The notes below the pieces were generated by a model. It was not told the origin of the DNA. It saw nothing but the letters and a program-made list of their open reading frames with translations, and ran no database searches. 64,000 nucleotides of DNA from Cucumis sativus (lineage: Eukaryota > Streptophyta > Magnoliopsida > Cucurbitales > Cucurbitaceae): contig NC_026656.2 in assembly GCF_000004075.3 (NCBI RefSeq), forward strand, positions 19,230,607-19,294,606, read 5' to 3'. Position 1 is the stretch's first letter, and the number at the start of each line of letters is the position of its first letter. Of this stretch, positions 51,597 to 64,000 are shown in pieces. The translations under genes and the position numbers were made by a program.

Positions 51597-53729
51597 TTAT
51601 GTGGTTCTGTCGACGACATTCTGTTCAAGATTCTCATTTCCAGATTTATAAAAGTCCAACATTTCTTCTTCAACAGGATGGGTCTTTCCAACAATCACAA
51701 GACAATGCAGCGGTGGCCCGAAATCAATACTTCTCAACTGCTTCATGGTGCCCGCAACAATCGTCTGATCTTCGCTTCCGAGACGTGCGAATGCCACACA
51801 CAGCGTATCCTCATTGTATACTGCAGCGTGAAATCAATTACGAACAACACTTAGGCATACTGTGTGGATGAAAAACTCTACCGTCAATTAAGTTAACTAC
51901 AAAACTGAAAAACAATCTAAACTCTAAACCAAATCATGAAAAAATAGTGTTCCGTTGACTAAAACGCTTCCAACGATCACATTAGCTCGGGGTTCTCTTT
52001 ACTTTGGAGCTAACCACACCGGTTTCCAAGCTTTGGTTAGTAGTGTTATTCTGTCCCGCGCATGGGATGGAAAGTAGATTTCCTCATCAACAGGGCAGTA
52101 AAAGAAAATCTTAAACTAAAAATTTCAAGTCATTTATCAGTTCATACCAGATTGTCCTTCCATTTGCTCAACCTCCAAGAGCTGCTCAATTGCTGTGTTT
52201 ATAGACATAAATCTAGGCGGTTCGTACTCTTTCTTTCCCCTGAAAATTTGAGGTAAATCAGACAAACGAACTTTCTAACAATTGCAGAATGATTGAACTA
52301 ATTAGAACATAGGAGGCATAGCAAGTTTGTTAGGCGACCGATGCAGTAGATTGGTCACAAACCTGCACAACGACTCCAAAGACGGTTCCTTTACTCGTAT
52401 ATCTGGAGAAAAATAATATTAAACCGACGTATCAGTGAAGTATATAATAGAATGAGCCAATAATTGACAGTAATGTGCAGCTGCAGTAGAGATCTTCAAC
52501 TAAGTCAATCACAACATCCAAGAACACTAAACAAAATATTAACAAGGCTTCTTAGGCATCACTAGAGACGAAACAAACGTCGTGACCTAAACATAAACAG
52601 AGCCTAAATCATGCAATTCGCAAAATATTGGAGAAAAAAAGGTTTACAGAACATGATATTTCAACAATATTTTTCATCTTGGAGTCATAATTTCTCGGTT
52701 TGAATGATTAGAAACAGAATCCCAATTCCTACCTAACAAGCAGAGTGTGTGCAAACCAAGTCCACGGTTTTTCTGAATTTTCTCGTAGAAGCTACTCGGT
52801 TTCCACGTTTCAGTAAAAAACGGTATTGAAACGGTCTCCCCATAGCGATATAATTGCAATCCACAAATTCCAACAGCATTCATCACAGATGCATTGTACA
52901 CCACTCTGACTTCAATCCCTAAACTCTTTGCTCGAACTACCAGATCCGAGTGGGTCGTAGCTCTGTATTATGACACAGTATGTAGAAGAAGATAAATATT
53001 TGGCTCAAAAGAAAATTCAGTTGCAAACATCTTCATAGTAGAAAAAGGTCTCCAAACCTCCAATGATAAGGCTTTCAATGATATTAAGCCTGAATTTTCA
53101 ATTAGATCACTATTTTTCACTTCATCTTATTTATAAGCAACTCAGAGTTTCTATAAATTTGATTTTTGCAGTTCGATCTAATAAACATCAATCCAAGCAT
53201 TGGAAGAATTGTGAAACTTAAAGTTTTGTAAAATAGAAATCGTAATGGAGGACTTTTTAAAGTTCTTAATTTGCAATTTAAACAATGATAGAATTGAGAT
53301 CACAGAAGAAATCATCCAAAACCGCAAAAATCTTCAATAGCAAAAAAGGGGGAAAAAACGAAAATTTCGTACCCGAAAGCGTCGCCAACAACGAGAAAAG
53401 CAACATCAGAAGTACGAGCTTCGGAGAGTATCTGGTCGGCCTTCTCCTCCACCATTTCCCGATCTGCAACTGTAATAGTTTTTCCGTAGAGCTTCTCCTG
53501 TTTAAAAACTCGAATTCAGAAAATCTCAAAGAAAAAAAATGATTTTGTGATGAAGAGAGTAGGGAAAAAAGAGAAGTACCAGAGAAGAAATACCGTCGGA
53601 AGCAAGGCCAAAGGATAAAAGAGAAGTGTAAGCTTCCATGTAAACCTTTTCGCATTTTCTCACACATTCTAAGCCTCTGAGTGTGATGTCTTTTTCGTCT
53701 CCCAATCCTAATCCTATAATGTACAACAT
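51597..53729 (-). CDS. DPH5: diphthine methyl ester synthase (diphthamide biosynthesis methyltransferase)
   Basis: Six exons on the minus strand join in frame to 286 residues: 53729-53580, 53497-53373, 52962-52733, 52402-52363, 52239-52148, 51820-51597 (stop TAA). All introns are GT-AG. The start [20 protein letters not shown] is the SAM-binding N-terminus of the family. It continues with [67 protein letters not shown] and, at the end, [32 protein letters not shown]. Order and length match eukaryotic DPH5 (about 285 residues). The enzyme methylates the modified histidine of translation factor eEF2 in diphthamide synthesis, in the cytosol. No truncation or frameshift is seen. Confidence 0.95.
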
Positions 53730-53960
53730 CTTTCTAATCTTTCTCTTCTGACCTTAAACCCTAGAATTCTTCCCAAATCTAACCCTTCGCTAAAACCCTA
53801 GCCTCCGTACACGACGGCGCCACTGAGTTCGCCGGAGCTTTACTGTAAACGTATTTAAGTGGCCTTTTTTTTCTTTTTCGTTTTTTTACTTTTTTTTCCT
53901 TTTTCTTAGAAGTTAAGGTATGATATTTTAATCCAACCCATTATGCTCTGGGCTTCGGTC
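53730..53960 (-). promoter_or_regulatory. upstream region of DPH5
   Basis: Two + strand AAACCCTAG telo-box-like motifs (53756-53764 and 53794-53802) and a TGGGCTT at 53949 lie upstream of the start codon. Such motifs accompany plant genes of translation, consistent with an eEF2-modifying enzyme. TATA box and start site were not identified. Confidence 0.45.
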
Positions 53961-54107
53961 CATTTATGCCACACCATAACATGTGTTCTACTGTACGGGT
54001 CCATTTAATGTGCGATGTTGGGGTCCGTGGGACACCCCAGAGGATTCGAAGGATCCTCCAATACACAGATAATAGGAGAGAAAGTGTTCTTTTTAACATT
54101 TCGAGGT

Positions 54108-54142
54108 CGGGGACGGGGAATACATCTCCAACCCCGTCCCCG
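54108..54142. repeat. GC-rich inverted repeat (hairpin)
   Basis: CGGGGACGGGG (54108-54118) and CCCCGTCCCCG (54132-54142) are perfect 11-bp inverted arms around a 13-bp loop, inside a patch (53995-54150) much richer in GC than the surroundings. It resembles a fragment of a dispersed repeat rather than a gene. Confidence 0.7.
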
Positions 54143-55752
54143 CCCCTACTCGAAAGAAAGAAATAAATATATAACTTTGTTTATACATACATATTTATTT
54201 ATTTTCAATAGAGAAATTGTCGAATATAGAACCTTTCATAAAAATATTTACCATTCCTAGAAAATTAAAATTAAAGTATTGAAATTTATCTCTAAAATGT
54301 AAATAATTTGTCAAGTTTTTATATTTTTTAAAAATCTTCTTTTTATATTTATATTTATTATAAAAAACAAAAACAAACAAAAGTGGAAAATATTTTCTTG
54401 TGATAAATCTCGTCCGATTGTTCGTGAAAAAATTTGGAAGGATGGTGAATGAGATAGAAGACGGGACGAGGACAAAGAGTAGCAATTCTTTCATCTGTGA
54501 ACGTCTCTATGTTCTACTTTGAATGGAGACCTTGGATCCCATTTCAGATAATCAAACAAAATAAGTATAGTATTTGTATTATCAACCTATTAAAATATAT
54601 CATTCACTCGATTAAGATTTATGATGACACGATTCTTTTAGTTCGTAAAAAGGGGAACAATTAAATCATCAATTTAAAAAATTTTAAATTGTAAGATGAT
54701 AATTTTGTATTTTATTGATGCAAAATTTAAAATTACTAGAGAAAGAAAAGAGAGTTTACCTTTCAAACAACCCTCCAAACTTCAACATTTTTCCCCTCTC
54801 TCACAAAATTTCGAAGACATTAGTTTTCTCACTATGCTTCTTTTTTATTGACATTATAAATTTATAACAAAAAATGCAAACGCCCTAAGCTTAATAAATG
54901 GAATGCTACACAGAATAATTAAACCCAACATATAACTTTATTGCTATGAAAGAGGTCTTGTTTTTGTGTCAATTTCAACCTAACCTATAAGACATAAATT
55001 ATCATCTAATAAATTAATTATTCTTCCTCCCACCATATAATAACTACAAGGAACGAGTTCCATTTTTATAACTATAATTTTATGGTAGCATTTGTAACAA
55101 TTGTAATGGTCAAAATATGAGAAATTTGCCTTAAAACAAAAAAATTGAAAGCATCATTTGAAAGAAATAATATTGGTGTTGAATGTCTTATAAAATTGGA
55201 GAGGTATTAGATACTTTGCTCATAGCGTAGGTACATATGATACTTTACCCTAATTGATAACTGAATTGCTCCCAATTTATCATTAGCACTTATTCTTATC
55301 CCTGCCATGACCTTAGGTAGTTCTCAAGCCAATCATCATTTGGAAAAAATGCAAAACTCTTCAACAATCATTGATAATTTCCTTTGTTTTCATTTTTTAA
55401 AAAATTAAATTTAAGCAGTTTTTATTTAAATTGAAATAAAAAAATAAATAAAATATCACCGTTCTCTTCAACTCATTTATAAGATAATTATAACTAAACA
55501 TAAGATAATTGTTATTGAGTTATGTTCAATGAGCAATGGAACAAATTTCCAACCATTTAGAATGAAGAGAATATCTAATCATAGTATTTATAAGTCACAA
55601 TTAATTTTTGTAATTCAATTAATAGTCGTCCACAAACTATTAGTAAGCTTACTAATTGATAATTTGTGATGTTTTTGTAATTGTAGAAATTAGATGTATT
55701 TTTATAAACTAGTTCACTAAAAATAATGAAAAATTTAAAGAACAAGAAACGT

Positions 55753-55800
55753 TGTTTTCCATTAAAAAGAAAGATTTGTTTTCCATTAAAAAGAAAGATT
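55753..55800. repeat. 24-bp tandem duplication
   Basis: TTGTTTTCCATTAAAAAGAA and the next few bases are repeated twice head to tail. Confidence 0.8.
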
Positions 55801-57765
55801 GACGCATTCTACTAATACAAAAAATTAGTCTATTTTATCAAAATAATTTAAGAAACGCTTAATTTTTTTATTTTTTATTTTTAAACCACCGTCTTTTCCC
55901 AAATCACCCAACAATTAGGGATTATAAGTAATGTTAATTAAACGGAAGAGAAAAGGAAAAGTACTTTTGTACGAGATTGTGTATGGTTTTCTACTTGGAA
56001 ATGTAGGGCACGTGGCAAGAAAGTAAAATGTAGAACACATTTTGCATTTCTCAAACATTTTTACACGTGTCAGATCCACGAAAAATAATTATAATTAATT
56101 AATTAATTACTCTTGTGTTTCTCCAAATTTTAGTAAAGAAATGAGACCCATTTTTCAATAGGTATATGCAAGAACATAATTCAAAGTGAATAATATGTTG
56201 GCTAGATAATAATGATTTTTGTTTAGAGATAACAAGAAATCAATAGATCACAATTTGATAATCCCAACCCATGATATAAATTTTAGTTGGGATAAAATAT
56301 TTACCATTTATAAAGTCTAATGAATTTTGTTTTTTAGCAATTTTTTTATTTTAAAAAGACTTCAATAAAAATCAACTAATTTAAAAAAATTGAATGTTAA
56401 AAAGATGAAATTAGGCCCTATAAATAGGTCTAAAAAACAATTAATCATGTTAATCAACGTTCGGTAACTAGAAAAAATGAACAAACAATCAACCCATATT
56501 AATTATAATTCTCCCAAACACAATACTCACGTAGATAGTTGATACAGTATACTTATTTAGTTGAATTTCAAAGTTTTTTGTAATTATTTAGTCCTTCCAC
56601 ATTAAAAAAATCCCTAAACATTTAGATGTGTTTTAAACAAGATTTTTAGTTAATTTGATACAAATATATGATAGATTAAATGTACTAAATTAAGGTATCT
56701 CGAGTAGATTAGGTGTATTATGCTTTTTATACAATTTGTCACGTGACAAACTTTTTTTTTTTGTATTTGTAATACATTATTATTATTTTCCCTTTATTGT
56801 TTATTATAAATAGGTGCTAGCAAAAATGCACCCCAACGTTACTCGGAATGAAGTGTACTAAAATATTAGTGGTCCATAGAAATAGTCTACCGAGACCAAG
56901 CTCACATATTCTCATAATGTCCTACATAATCTTATAATCATTGTACAAAACACAAAAGTATAAAACAAAATTGATAATTCAAGCTTTCCTTATACCAATT
57001 AAGATTCAAATGTCAATTGAGTTGTTTTATATCTAAATTTTGATAGATTTATTTTTTAATAAAAGATCTAATCAATTCATTATCAATTTATTTTGTGTCT
57101 TCCAATGAAATTTTATTCTTTTTAAAAAAAATATATTTTGTATAGAGATTTCGTTAAAAGTTTAGCTTACAACAATTTGAACTAAATCTATAACATAGTC
57201 TTGATTAGTAACAATTTTGGGACAAAGATTATCTAAAACTATAATAAATACTATTGAAAAGTTTCAATTAGCTACTTCAAATTTACTATTTTACTATTTA
57301 CCATTCATAATTTTTTTATTATTTATAACATTTTTTACTATTTTCTTATAAAACTAAAATAGTTTATCGTTTATCCATCGAATATATATTATAATAATCT
57401 AAACTAAAATAATGTACGTCTAAAACAAAACGATTTCGTTGTAATAACCCATAATATACACTACTTTCACCTCAATTTTTCTGTTTTTTTTTTATCAACA
57501 TTCTACAAATAATTTTAAATACTTAACTAAAATTTGGAAAAAAATAGCTTAAAAGAATTTTGTTTTTCTTTTTAAAAAATGGTTTAGAATTATATATATA
57601 TATAAAAAGTAAACAAGGGTAACATGAAAGAGGAAATGAAGGGTTACGTTAATGTTTTTGTTTAAAATTTAAATGATTTTATAAGAAAAGGACGGATCAA
57701 AACTCCGTTCACAACGCTAGGCGGTTACGCACAAATCTCTCTCGCTCTCTCCCCAACGTGCTTCC

Positions 57766-57774
57766 ATATAAATA
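57766..57774 (+). promoter_or_regulatory. TATA box of the HVA22-like gene
   Basis: ATATAAATAG followed by CCCC is a strong TATA context about 30 bp before a leader-like sequence (57795 onward). Confidence 0.6.
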
Positions 57775-57982
57775 GCCCCCACCAATTCCAGCGCCCTCCA
57801 ATTTCCGAAACTTCTCAGCGCCAAAAATCAAAATTAAACACAGTGTGGTGAACGGAGCTAAATCGAGAGCTCTCCGTGGTGCTCTATTCGACCTAGCCGC
57901 TCACGGACCACTTCACTGCCGCCGTCTATCGTATTGGAATTCCGGTGATCATACTGTACTTCGTTCTTCAACTTTTTTATCT

Positions 57983-58276
57983 GGTTTGAGTTTCGACCAA
58001 TTATATTCTCACTCGTCTTCGGCTGTTTTTTCATTTCTCTTGATTTGTTACTCTAAACTAGGTGCTTATCGTCTGCTCTGTTTCTCATATTGATTTTCTT
58101 TCTGTTTTACTCTTCGGTGATCATTCTGTACTTAGTTTTTCAGCTTTTTGTGTAGATTGAGTTTCGATCAATTCTTACTCGTCTACGGCTGCTTTTTTTT
58201 GTCGATTGAGTTTCGATCAATTCTCACTCGTTTTCAGCTGCTTTTTGAGTCGATTGAGTTTCGATAATCTAAAATT
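57983..58276. repeat. degenerate minisatellite, about 49-bp unit
   Basis: GATTGAGTTTCGATCAATTC plus CTCACTCGTCT..GGCTGCTTTTT recurs about four times with drift (near 57983, 58156, 58203 and 58253) in the leader intron of the HVA22-like gene. Confidence 0.65.
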
Positions 58277-58665
58277 TATATATCTACACTTGAAATATAT
58301 TTATCGGCTGATTCATCTCGCTAATCTTGATTCTTTCTGTTTTTACTCGATCATGTACCTGAGTTTAATTGAACTGATCGTGCTGATGATTTCGTTACAT
58401 TTCGTGTAATTCTATATAGCTTTCTGTACAATTTTCTGATTGTTGCTTCAGGAGTGCCTTAATTAATCTGATGATGCTTGAGTTGTTGTTTCCATTTGAT
58501 TTCCGACTGAATAATCAATTCGTTTGATTATTTCTTCTTTATCTATTATGCGCGGTTAAATTTAGAGTCATTTTGCTTAATTACTGTTTTGTTTTGTTTC
58601 CGTCTTGCATCTGAAATGATCACGGAAAGTGAAGGAATATGTTCTTCCGATCACCAGAATTAAGC

Positions 58666-58890
58666 TTGCATTCGTGTGAATGATTTTGTTCTTTCTTCAT
58701 TCCACTTGTATTCGCGTTAATGCTTTTGTTATTTGTTCATTCCACTTGTATTCGTGTGAACGCTTTTGTTCTTTGTTCATTTCACTTGTATTCGTGTGAA
58801 CGCTTTTGTTCTGCATTTCACTTGCATTCGTGTGAATGCTTTTGTTCTTTGTTCATTCCACCTGTATTTATGTGAATGTTTTTGTTCTTT
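58666..58890. repeat. minisatellite, 40-bp unit, about six copies
   Basis: The unit CATTCCACTTGTATTCGTGT followed by GAACGCTTTTGTTCTTTGTT repeats about six times with substitutions and one 4-bp deletion in the leader intron of the HVA22-like gene. Confidence 0.8.
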
Positions 58891-59073
58891 CACAAAATTG
58901 TTTAGTTTAATCTGGCTTTATATACTTTGGATTTTGTTTTTTTCTTCTTCTATTTTTTGAATTCCCCGGCCTATTCACTTTGTACTTTCTAGATTAAAAA
59001 AAGTTGTCATACTTTAGGTATAAGTTTATCTAACTCTTCCTTTTTGTTCTAAATCGCAGGCCGTTTATTCAAA

Positions 59074-61366
59074 ATGATAGGAGCACTAATCACCAGAGGA
59101 CTCACGTATGTTTATATATATACTCTCGATCTATACATATATGTGTTCAAAATTTTTGCTCTACAAATTGTGATTGAGTTTATCTTTGTCGGTAGTATGA
59201 TTTTGGGCTATGCCTATCCTGCTTATGAGTGCTACAAAACTGTTGAAACCAGCCAGCCGGAGATTGAGCAGCTTCATTATTGGTGCCAATACTGGCAAGT
59301 TGCATAACTCTTCACATTTCTCACCATATTCATTTATCAATAATATCATTTGTTGACTTTGAAAGCTTTATCCATCCCTTGGTGGACGCAGGATTCTGGT
59401 GGCTATATTGACAATCCTCGAGAGAGTTGGCGATTCTTTTATTTCTTGGTAGGTTTTTCTTGTACCTTTTTATTTTCAAATGTTAAATGTATTATTAGTG
59501 ATATTTGAAAATCGTATTGAATACTGAACAAATATCTTTGATATTTCTGAAACGGTTTTTAAAAATATAAATCTATATTTGGATAGTTAACATTTTGTAA
59601 GTATAATATTATGAATTTGAATTGTTTTTTTTTTTTTTACTTCTTCAAGAACTCACAAAGTTCCCTAAATACTATCTTTTCTTTTCTTGAAAAAACAAAG
59701 GTTCAAAATATAAATGCTGAAAAATGATCAACTTATAATGAAAACAGGAAATTTAAAATGAAAGATAGAATATTATTTAATAAATATTCTAAAATGTTTA
59801 TAATTATATTATATCAACATTTTGTTTTTTATATTTGATGCTTAATGATTTTTTTACAATATCATGAAAATGTAGATCTATAATATGTGGATGTTAGAAA
59901 TATATATGGGAACTTTAATACCATGCCCAACCTATGAGCAATTTGCTTTGGTGTATTTTTATTTATGGTTTTTTTCTATCTTTTTTATTTTATGATTGTG
60001 CTTGCAAATGTTATAACATATTTTCTTAAACATTTTGAAATTTTTACCACACTATAAAATTATTGGTTTTTACAAATAGAAAAACTTAGGTGCATTCATG
60101 TTGAACTCATCTATTATGCAACAAATATCTTATTTGTTGCATCTAATTAAAAATTGTCACATAGTAGTTTGCTTTTTATTTTAAAAAATCTAAGCAGCAC
60201 CTAAGTATTATTATTTACAAATTATATCATCATCTTAATTTTAAATTTAGAAAAAAAATTGTTGCATTCTTGTCCCCTGCACAAATTTCAAAAGTACTTT
60301 TAGTTTTGTTCTTTTTTAAATATACATATATAGATTTCTTAAAATCTTGAAAGTGTTAAGAATAGTTTTCTATTGAAAAGACTACAAATAAATTAGGAGA
60401 CAATCCTCGAACTTTTCCACGTAGCGAAGACACAAACAAGATATACCTTACTCTGCATTTTATGTTACCATTTCTTAAGATGTTATTTTGGTGTCCTGTT
60501 AGCTTTATTATTATTATTTTCTTTTCTTTTTCTCCTTTGGCTTGAAGGTTTCCGTTCTATGGCGAAGCAAAGTTGGCATTCTTCGTTTATCTATGGCATC
60601 CAAAAACTAAGGTACGAGATTTATCTTCAATTTCTAGTTACTTTGTTTATAATAAATTAAAATCTAAATTATTAATTTTTAGTTTTTCTTAAAAAAACAA
60701 GTCTATAAAAAAATCCATTTCCATGTATTAGTTCTTGCATTTTTTTTTTCTACAATAAAAAAAGTATTTTTAGCTAAGTCCAAAATTTGAAAATTAATAA
60801 CAATCGATCATGATTTTCTTTTTTTAATTTATGCTTGTGTTTCCTTTCAATTTGTTTACAATGGTTTTCAAATAACATAGTCCATTGACACATATACATA
60901 TAAGAATTAATAGCATTTAAAATAATTTCTCTTACTTTAATTTTTTAAAGTAAAAATAGAAAACCATTACCTATCAAAATAACTTGTTCTTACCTTTGAA
61001 ACTAACGTAGAGTTCAAATTTTTTACAGACTATGATTAAAAAAGAAAAAAAAAATCGTTTTTAGTGGTTGGTTTACTTATAATTGATTGTTAGCAAAAGT
61101 AATCGGTAATTATGATAATGTATTAATGAAAAGTTATGTGTTGTTGTCAGGGAGCAAACCATGTGTATGATTCGTTTTTCAGACCATATATTTCAAAACA
61201 CGAGCCTGTGATTGACCGCAGCTTGTCGGAGATGAAACTGAAGGCTAGTGATGCTGCTTTTCTCTACGTTCGAAGAGCCGCTTCCTACTTTCAAACTACT
61301 CTCTTTGATATCTTTTCTAAGTTCAATACTTCTAATCCATCAACCACGGCTCCTCCTCCTCCCAAG
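59074..61366 (+). CDS. HVA22-like protein (TB2/DP1/HVA22 family), 3' end not found
   Basis: Five coding exons join in frame: 59074-59105, 59196-59294, 59392-59448, 60548-60611, 61151-61366 (156 codons). MIGALITRGLT leads into MILGYAYPAYECYKT, PEIEQLHYWCQYWILVAILT, ERVGDSFISWFPFYGEAKLA, FFVYLWHPKTKGANHVYDSF and FRPYISKHEP, the order of plant HVA22-like proteins (i/j/k type). Hydrophobic segments at about residues 11-25 and 43-75 would form hairpins in the ER membrane. The family shapes ER tubules; some members respond to ABA and stress. The second intron starts with GC (CTG|GCAAGT), a known minor donor. Exon 5 ends at CCCAAG|GTAAAT after a Pro run. The last coding exon was not located and may lie beyond 64000; if unspliced, the frame ends at 61432. 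Confidence 0.88.
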
Positions 61367-64000
61367 GTAAATCCCACAACCCCTTTCTTTCCTTTTTATT
61401 ATTATCATTTTAATATGATGGAGAAATTATAAATTTGATTTCTATAATTTTAAAAAAATAACTTTAAATTTGAATTTTATAATTTTATAATTTTAAAGCT
61501 TAGAACTTAGCTATAGAGTTTAATAGCATCTCATAAATAGTAAAATTTTAATAGTTTCCTTTCTACCATAAGAAAGATGAAAATTATGGTTTTGATTATT
61601 TAGAAAGATTTTATCAAACTATGTGAAAACTAATTTATAGTTATAAATTACATAAACCTGATTTTTAACTTTTTTTTTTTCTTTCGAAGAATCAAATTTG
61701 CAATTTAACTTTTCATGATTTTTCAACATGGTAAAATTGATTTTAAATGTTTTGAACATATTGTAACTAACTAGTTTATTAGATGTGTTTTTAATCAAAA
61801 ACAAGTTTAGAGAAGATTCCACGCTTTCACTGAATGTTAGAACTAAAAAGATTATATTTTTTAAAATATTAGGAAGGATAATCTCACTTTCTTTCTTTCT
61901 ATCTTTTTTTTTTTTCAATGTAATAAAACGTTTTGAAAAATGTTTTTATGGAAATCTTCTAAACAACTCAGTATTTTTTCCAAAAAAAAAATTGTTTTAT
62001 TTAAGAAACAGAGAGAACTTTATTAGTACTTATTTCCTACTAGTTAGCATATTCAATTTTTAGTTTTTCTATTATAACTTTTACAAGGTAGAGATTTTGG
62101 CTATAATTTTATTTTGTTTTATCTTTTACTTTTTAAAAAAATTTAATTCGGTTTTTTTAATCAAAATTTAATAACTTTTTAATTAAAGTATATTACAAAG
62201 CAATGATAAAAAGATACAGTTTTAAATTTTAGAAAATGAAAATTGAAATCCCATTTCATGATGCTAGTAGTTACTAAACAAATGAACCTGTAGGTGAAAA
62301 TAATCATCAATTGAAAGCTTAAGAAACATAATTATCAAGTTCAATTTAAAATTTTCAAGCACTTCCACGTTAGATTTTGTATCTTTATAAAGATTACGAT
62401 AAAATGAGAATTTGAATATTTTAATTTTGATGCGAGATACAACTTGACTAAATTATGCTTAGGTTGATATTAGTTTTTATACTAACAAATATTTTACCAA
62501 TAAAGAAAGTGGATATAGAATATATATTGTTTGTTATATTAAAAATTACTGTAAATAATAAAGTGGCTAAAAAAATTAAATATTTAATTATGGTTAAAAT
62601 TAAAATTATTGTAAATATTGATACAAGGTCTAATTTACAACCGTTGCCCTAAAATTTTAAAGGGTATTTTCAATTATAGTATACCAGATTCAAAATATGT
62701 AAATATTTACAAAATATAGCAAAATTTTAAATTTTATTCAAATCTTTTGTAATTTACAAATTTTTCAATATTTTTTTTTATTGTATTCTCGTTTAAACTG
62801 TTGTTTTTGTTTCATAATAATAATCTGATATTTAAATTGAGCTTCACTCTTAAGTTTAAGATAACATCTTTTTTTCTTTTTTTTGGAAAACTGATTTAAG
62901 TATGTATTTGTTTTAACTCATAAAATATATTTAGAACACTACTTTCGAAAGTGGTTTTACTCGTCACATACATAAAGATCCTTTTACTACAATTTTTTAT
63001 ACTATTTTTTCCCTCAATTGCTTTAGCTTAATTGTTACAAAGAGTTCTTAAAATCAATCTTATTTTTAAAAAAAGGAAATTGGATGACAAAAAAAAAAAA
63101 AAAAAAAAGTGAAAAAGAACATTAAAAAAAAAAATTAACATCAAGCATTACATAGAAGGTGCCTTAATTTCCTAGGATGGAGAAGTACTTAATATTAGTA
63201 ATAATTCTAAATAGGATGCAAATTTAATATATACTAGTAAATAGTGAATAACAATTTGGAGAAGTTATTTAGGATTTTTTTTCATAATTGATCTTCTAAA
63301 ATAAAATTTTAATTATTAGAACAAAATCACTCGATTGAATTTATTTTATTTTATTAAGTGTTTAACTTGTGAAGATAAATGTAAACCCAACTTTTCAAGT
63401 ATGCAGTATCTATTTATTTAAATTCCTTTTAGAATTAAATTTAGGGAATATTTTCAAAAGCAATAAGCTCTTCAAACTATTTCAAATGTAGTAAAATAAT
63501 AAAGTAATAGTTGCAAATTGCAGTTATATTAAAAATAATTAAGTAATATTTTAAAAATATCGTAAACATAACAAACTATATTTTAAAAATATCGTAAATA
63601 TAACAAATCAAATGACAAATATATCACCATCTACTCCTATTTTCAAGAATTTTGTTACTCAAAATAATTTTCAATAAGAAATTTAATATGTTACTAACAA
63701 GTAGGATATTTGTGCAAAAAAATAAAGGAAGGTTTGGAAATAAACAATAATAAATTTTTGAAAAGCTGTTTTCAGCTTTATTTTCGGGAAAGAAAACTAT
63801 AGCAGTGGTAAGACTCGTGGGTGTGTGTCCAGTCAAGCTAAAGCATGACTCAAAGCATCTCTTTATACCCGTACTTATTAAACTCTACTTAATCAAACAA
63901 ATAATATATATCTTTTTTTTGTCAATTAAAAAAAATAATAATAAATGAAAACCTGATCGAATCAAGTGGGTGGCAGTAAAGCATTTGGAGTTGAGAACTT
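61367..64000 (+). other. probable last intron of the HVA22-like gene or 3' flank
   Basis: Very AT-rich sequence without a convincing acceptor-exon pair. It includes a 20-A tract (63089-63108) and a 32-bp tandem duplication (63546-63609). From 63760 to the end GC rises slightly, but no continuation of the protein could be identified. Confidence 0.35.
63546..63609. repeat. 32-bp tandem duplication
   Basis: ATATTTTAAAAATATCGTAA followed by AcATAACAAAct is present twice with two or three differences. Confidence 0.7.

Larger units (their letters stand above)
53961..57740. other. intergenic region between DPH5 and HVA22-like genes
   Basis: The two genes are divergent. No gene is seen between them. 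The stretch contains a GC-rich hairpin block at about 53995-54150, a 24-bp tandem duplication at 55753-55800 and otherwise AT-rich DNA. Confidence 0.45.
57800..59073 (+). other. 5' UTR and leader intron of the HVA22-like gene
   Basis: A GC-richer leader from about 57800 is followed by T-rich, intron-like sequence ending in an acceptor AAATCGCAG (59051-59059), 14 bp before the start codon. The donor was not fixed (several GT candidates between 57940 and 57985). The intron contains two families of degenerate tandem repeats. Confidence 0.5.

Noticed and set aside
53278-53667. 129-codon minus-strand frame overlapping DPH5 exons 1 and 2
   Set aside because: Wrong frame relative to the conserved DPH5 protein.
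58370-58515. TGATGA...CTGA pairs in the HVA22-like leader intron resembling intronic snoRNAs
   Set aside because: Only about 50-60 nt between boxes, no terminal stem and no recognisable rRNA antisense.

Overview
This is 64 kb of plant nuclear DNA. Genes are sparse and lie in very AT-rich intergenic sequence. The main genes have plant-type GT-AG introns, the families are plant ones (IQD, SAUR, LOG, HVA22), and telo-box and TGGGCC/T promoter elements are present. Intergenic phrases built on 'ataaatatagcaaaatt' and 'tctatcactaatagac', plus the general composition, suggest a cucurbit (Cucumis or a relative). That assignment is inference from remembered repeat style, not from a search.

Layout. 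1-141 is the last coding exon of an unrecognised + strand gene. 838-2055 is a minus-strand non-coding locus with at least three box C/D snoRNAs: two guide the same peptidyl-transferase-centre G of 25S rRNA and one guides 18S rRNA. A fourth is possible. A promoter with repeated GGCCCAT/AGCCCA elements and a telo-box lies upstream of them. 10.65-14.55 kb is a six-exon IQD32-like calmodulin-binding gene. 16.63-19.88 kb is a four-exon CCCH zinc-finger gene (Arabidopsis C3H6 type) with a decayed LINE fragment in its large first intron. 24.77-25.11 kb holds a doubtful small two-exon gene. 30.77-31.12 kb is an intronless SAUR gene. 44.35-45.87 kb is a seven-exon LOG-type cytokinin-activating enzyme gene. 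51.60-53.73 kb, minus strand, is a six-exon DPH5 (diphthamide biosynthesis methyltransferase) gene. 57.77-61.37 kb and beyond is an HVA22-like gene with a repeat-rich leader intron, one GC-AG intron and a 3' end that could not be found in the window.

The genes do not form one pathway. From memory, SAUR, CCCH zinc finger and IQD32 neighbour each other on Arabidopsis chromosome 1 (At1g19840 to At1g19870), so 10-31 kb looks like conserved microsynteny. The ARF5/MONOPTEROS gene that sits in that Arabidopsis block is not visible here. The gaps of 5-13 kb contain microsatellites, short tandem repeats, decayed repeat fragments and a few GC-richer islands with promoter-like motifs but no identifiable gene.
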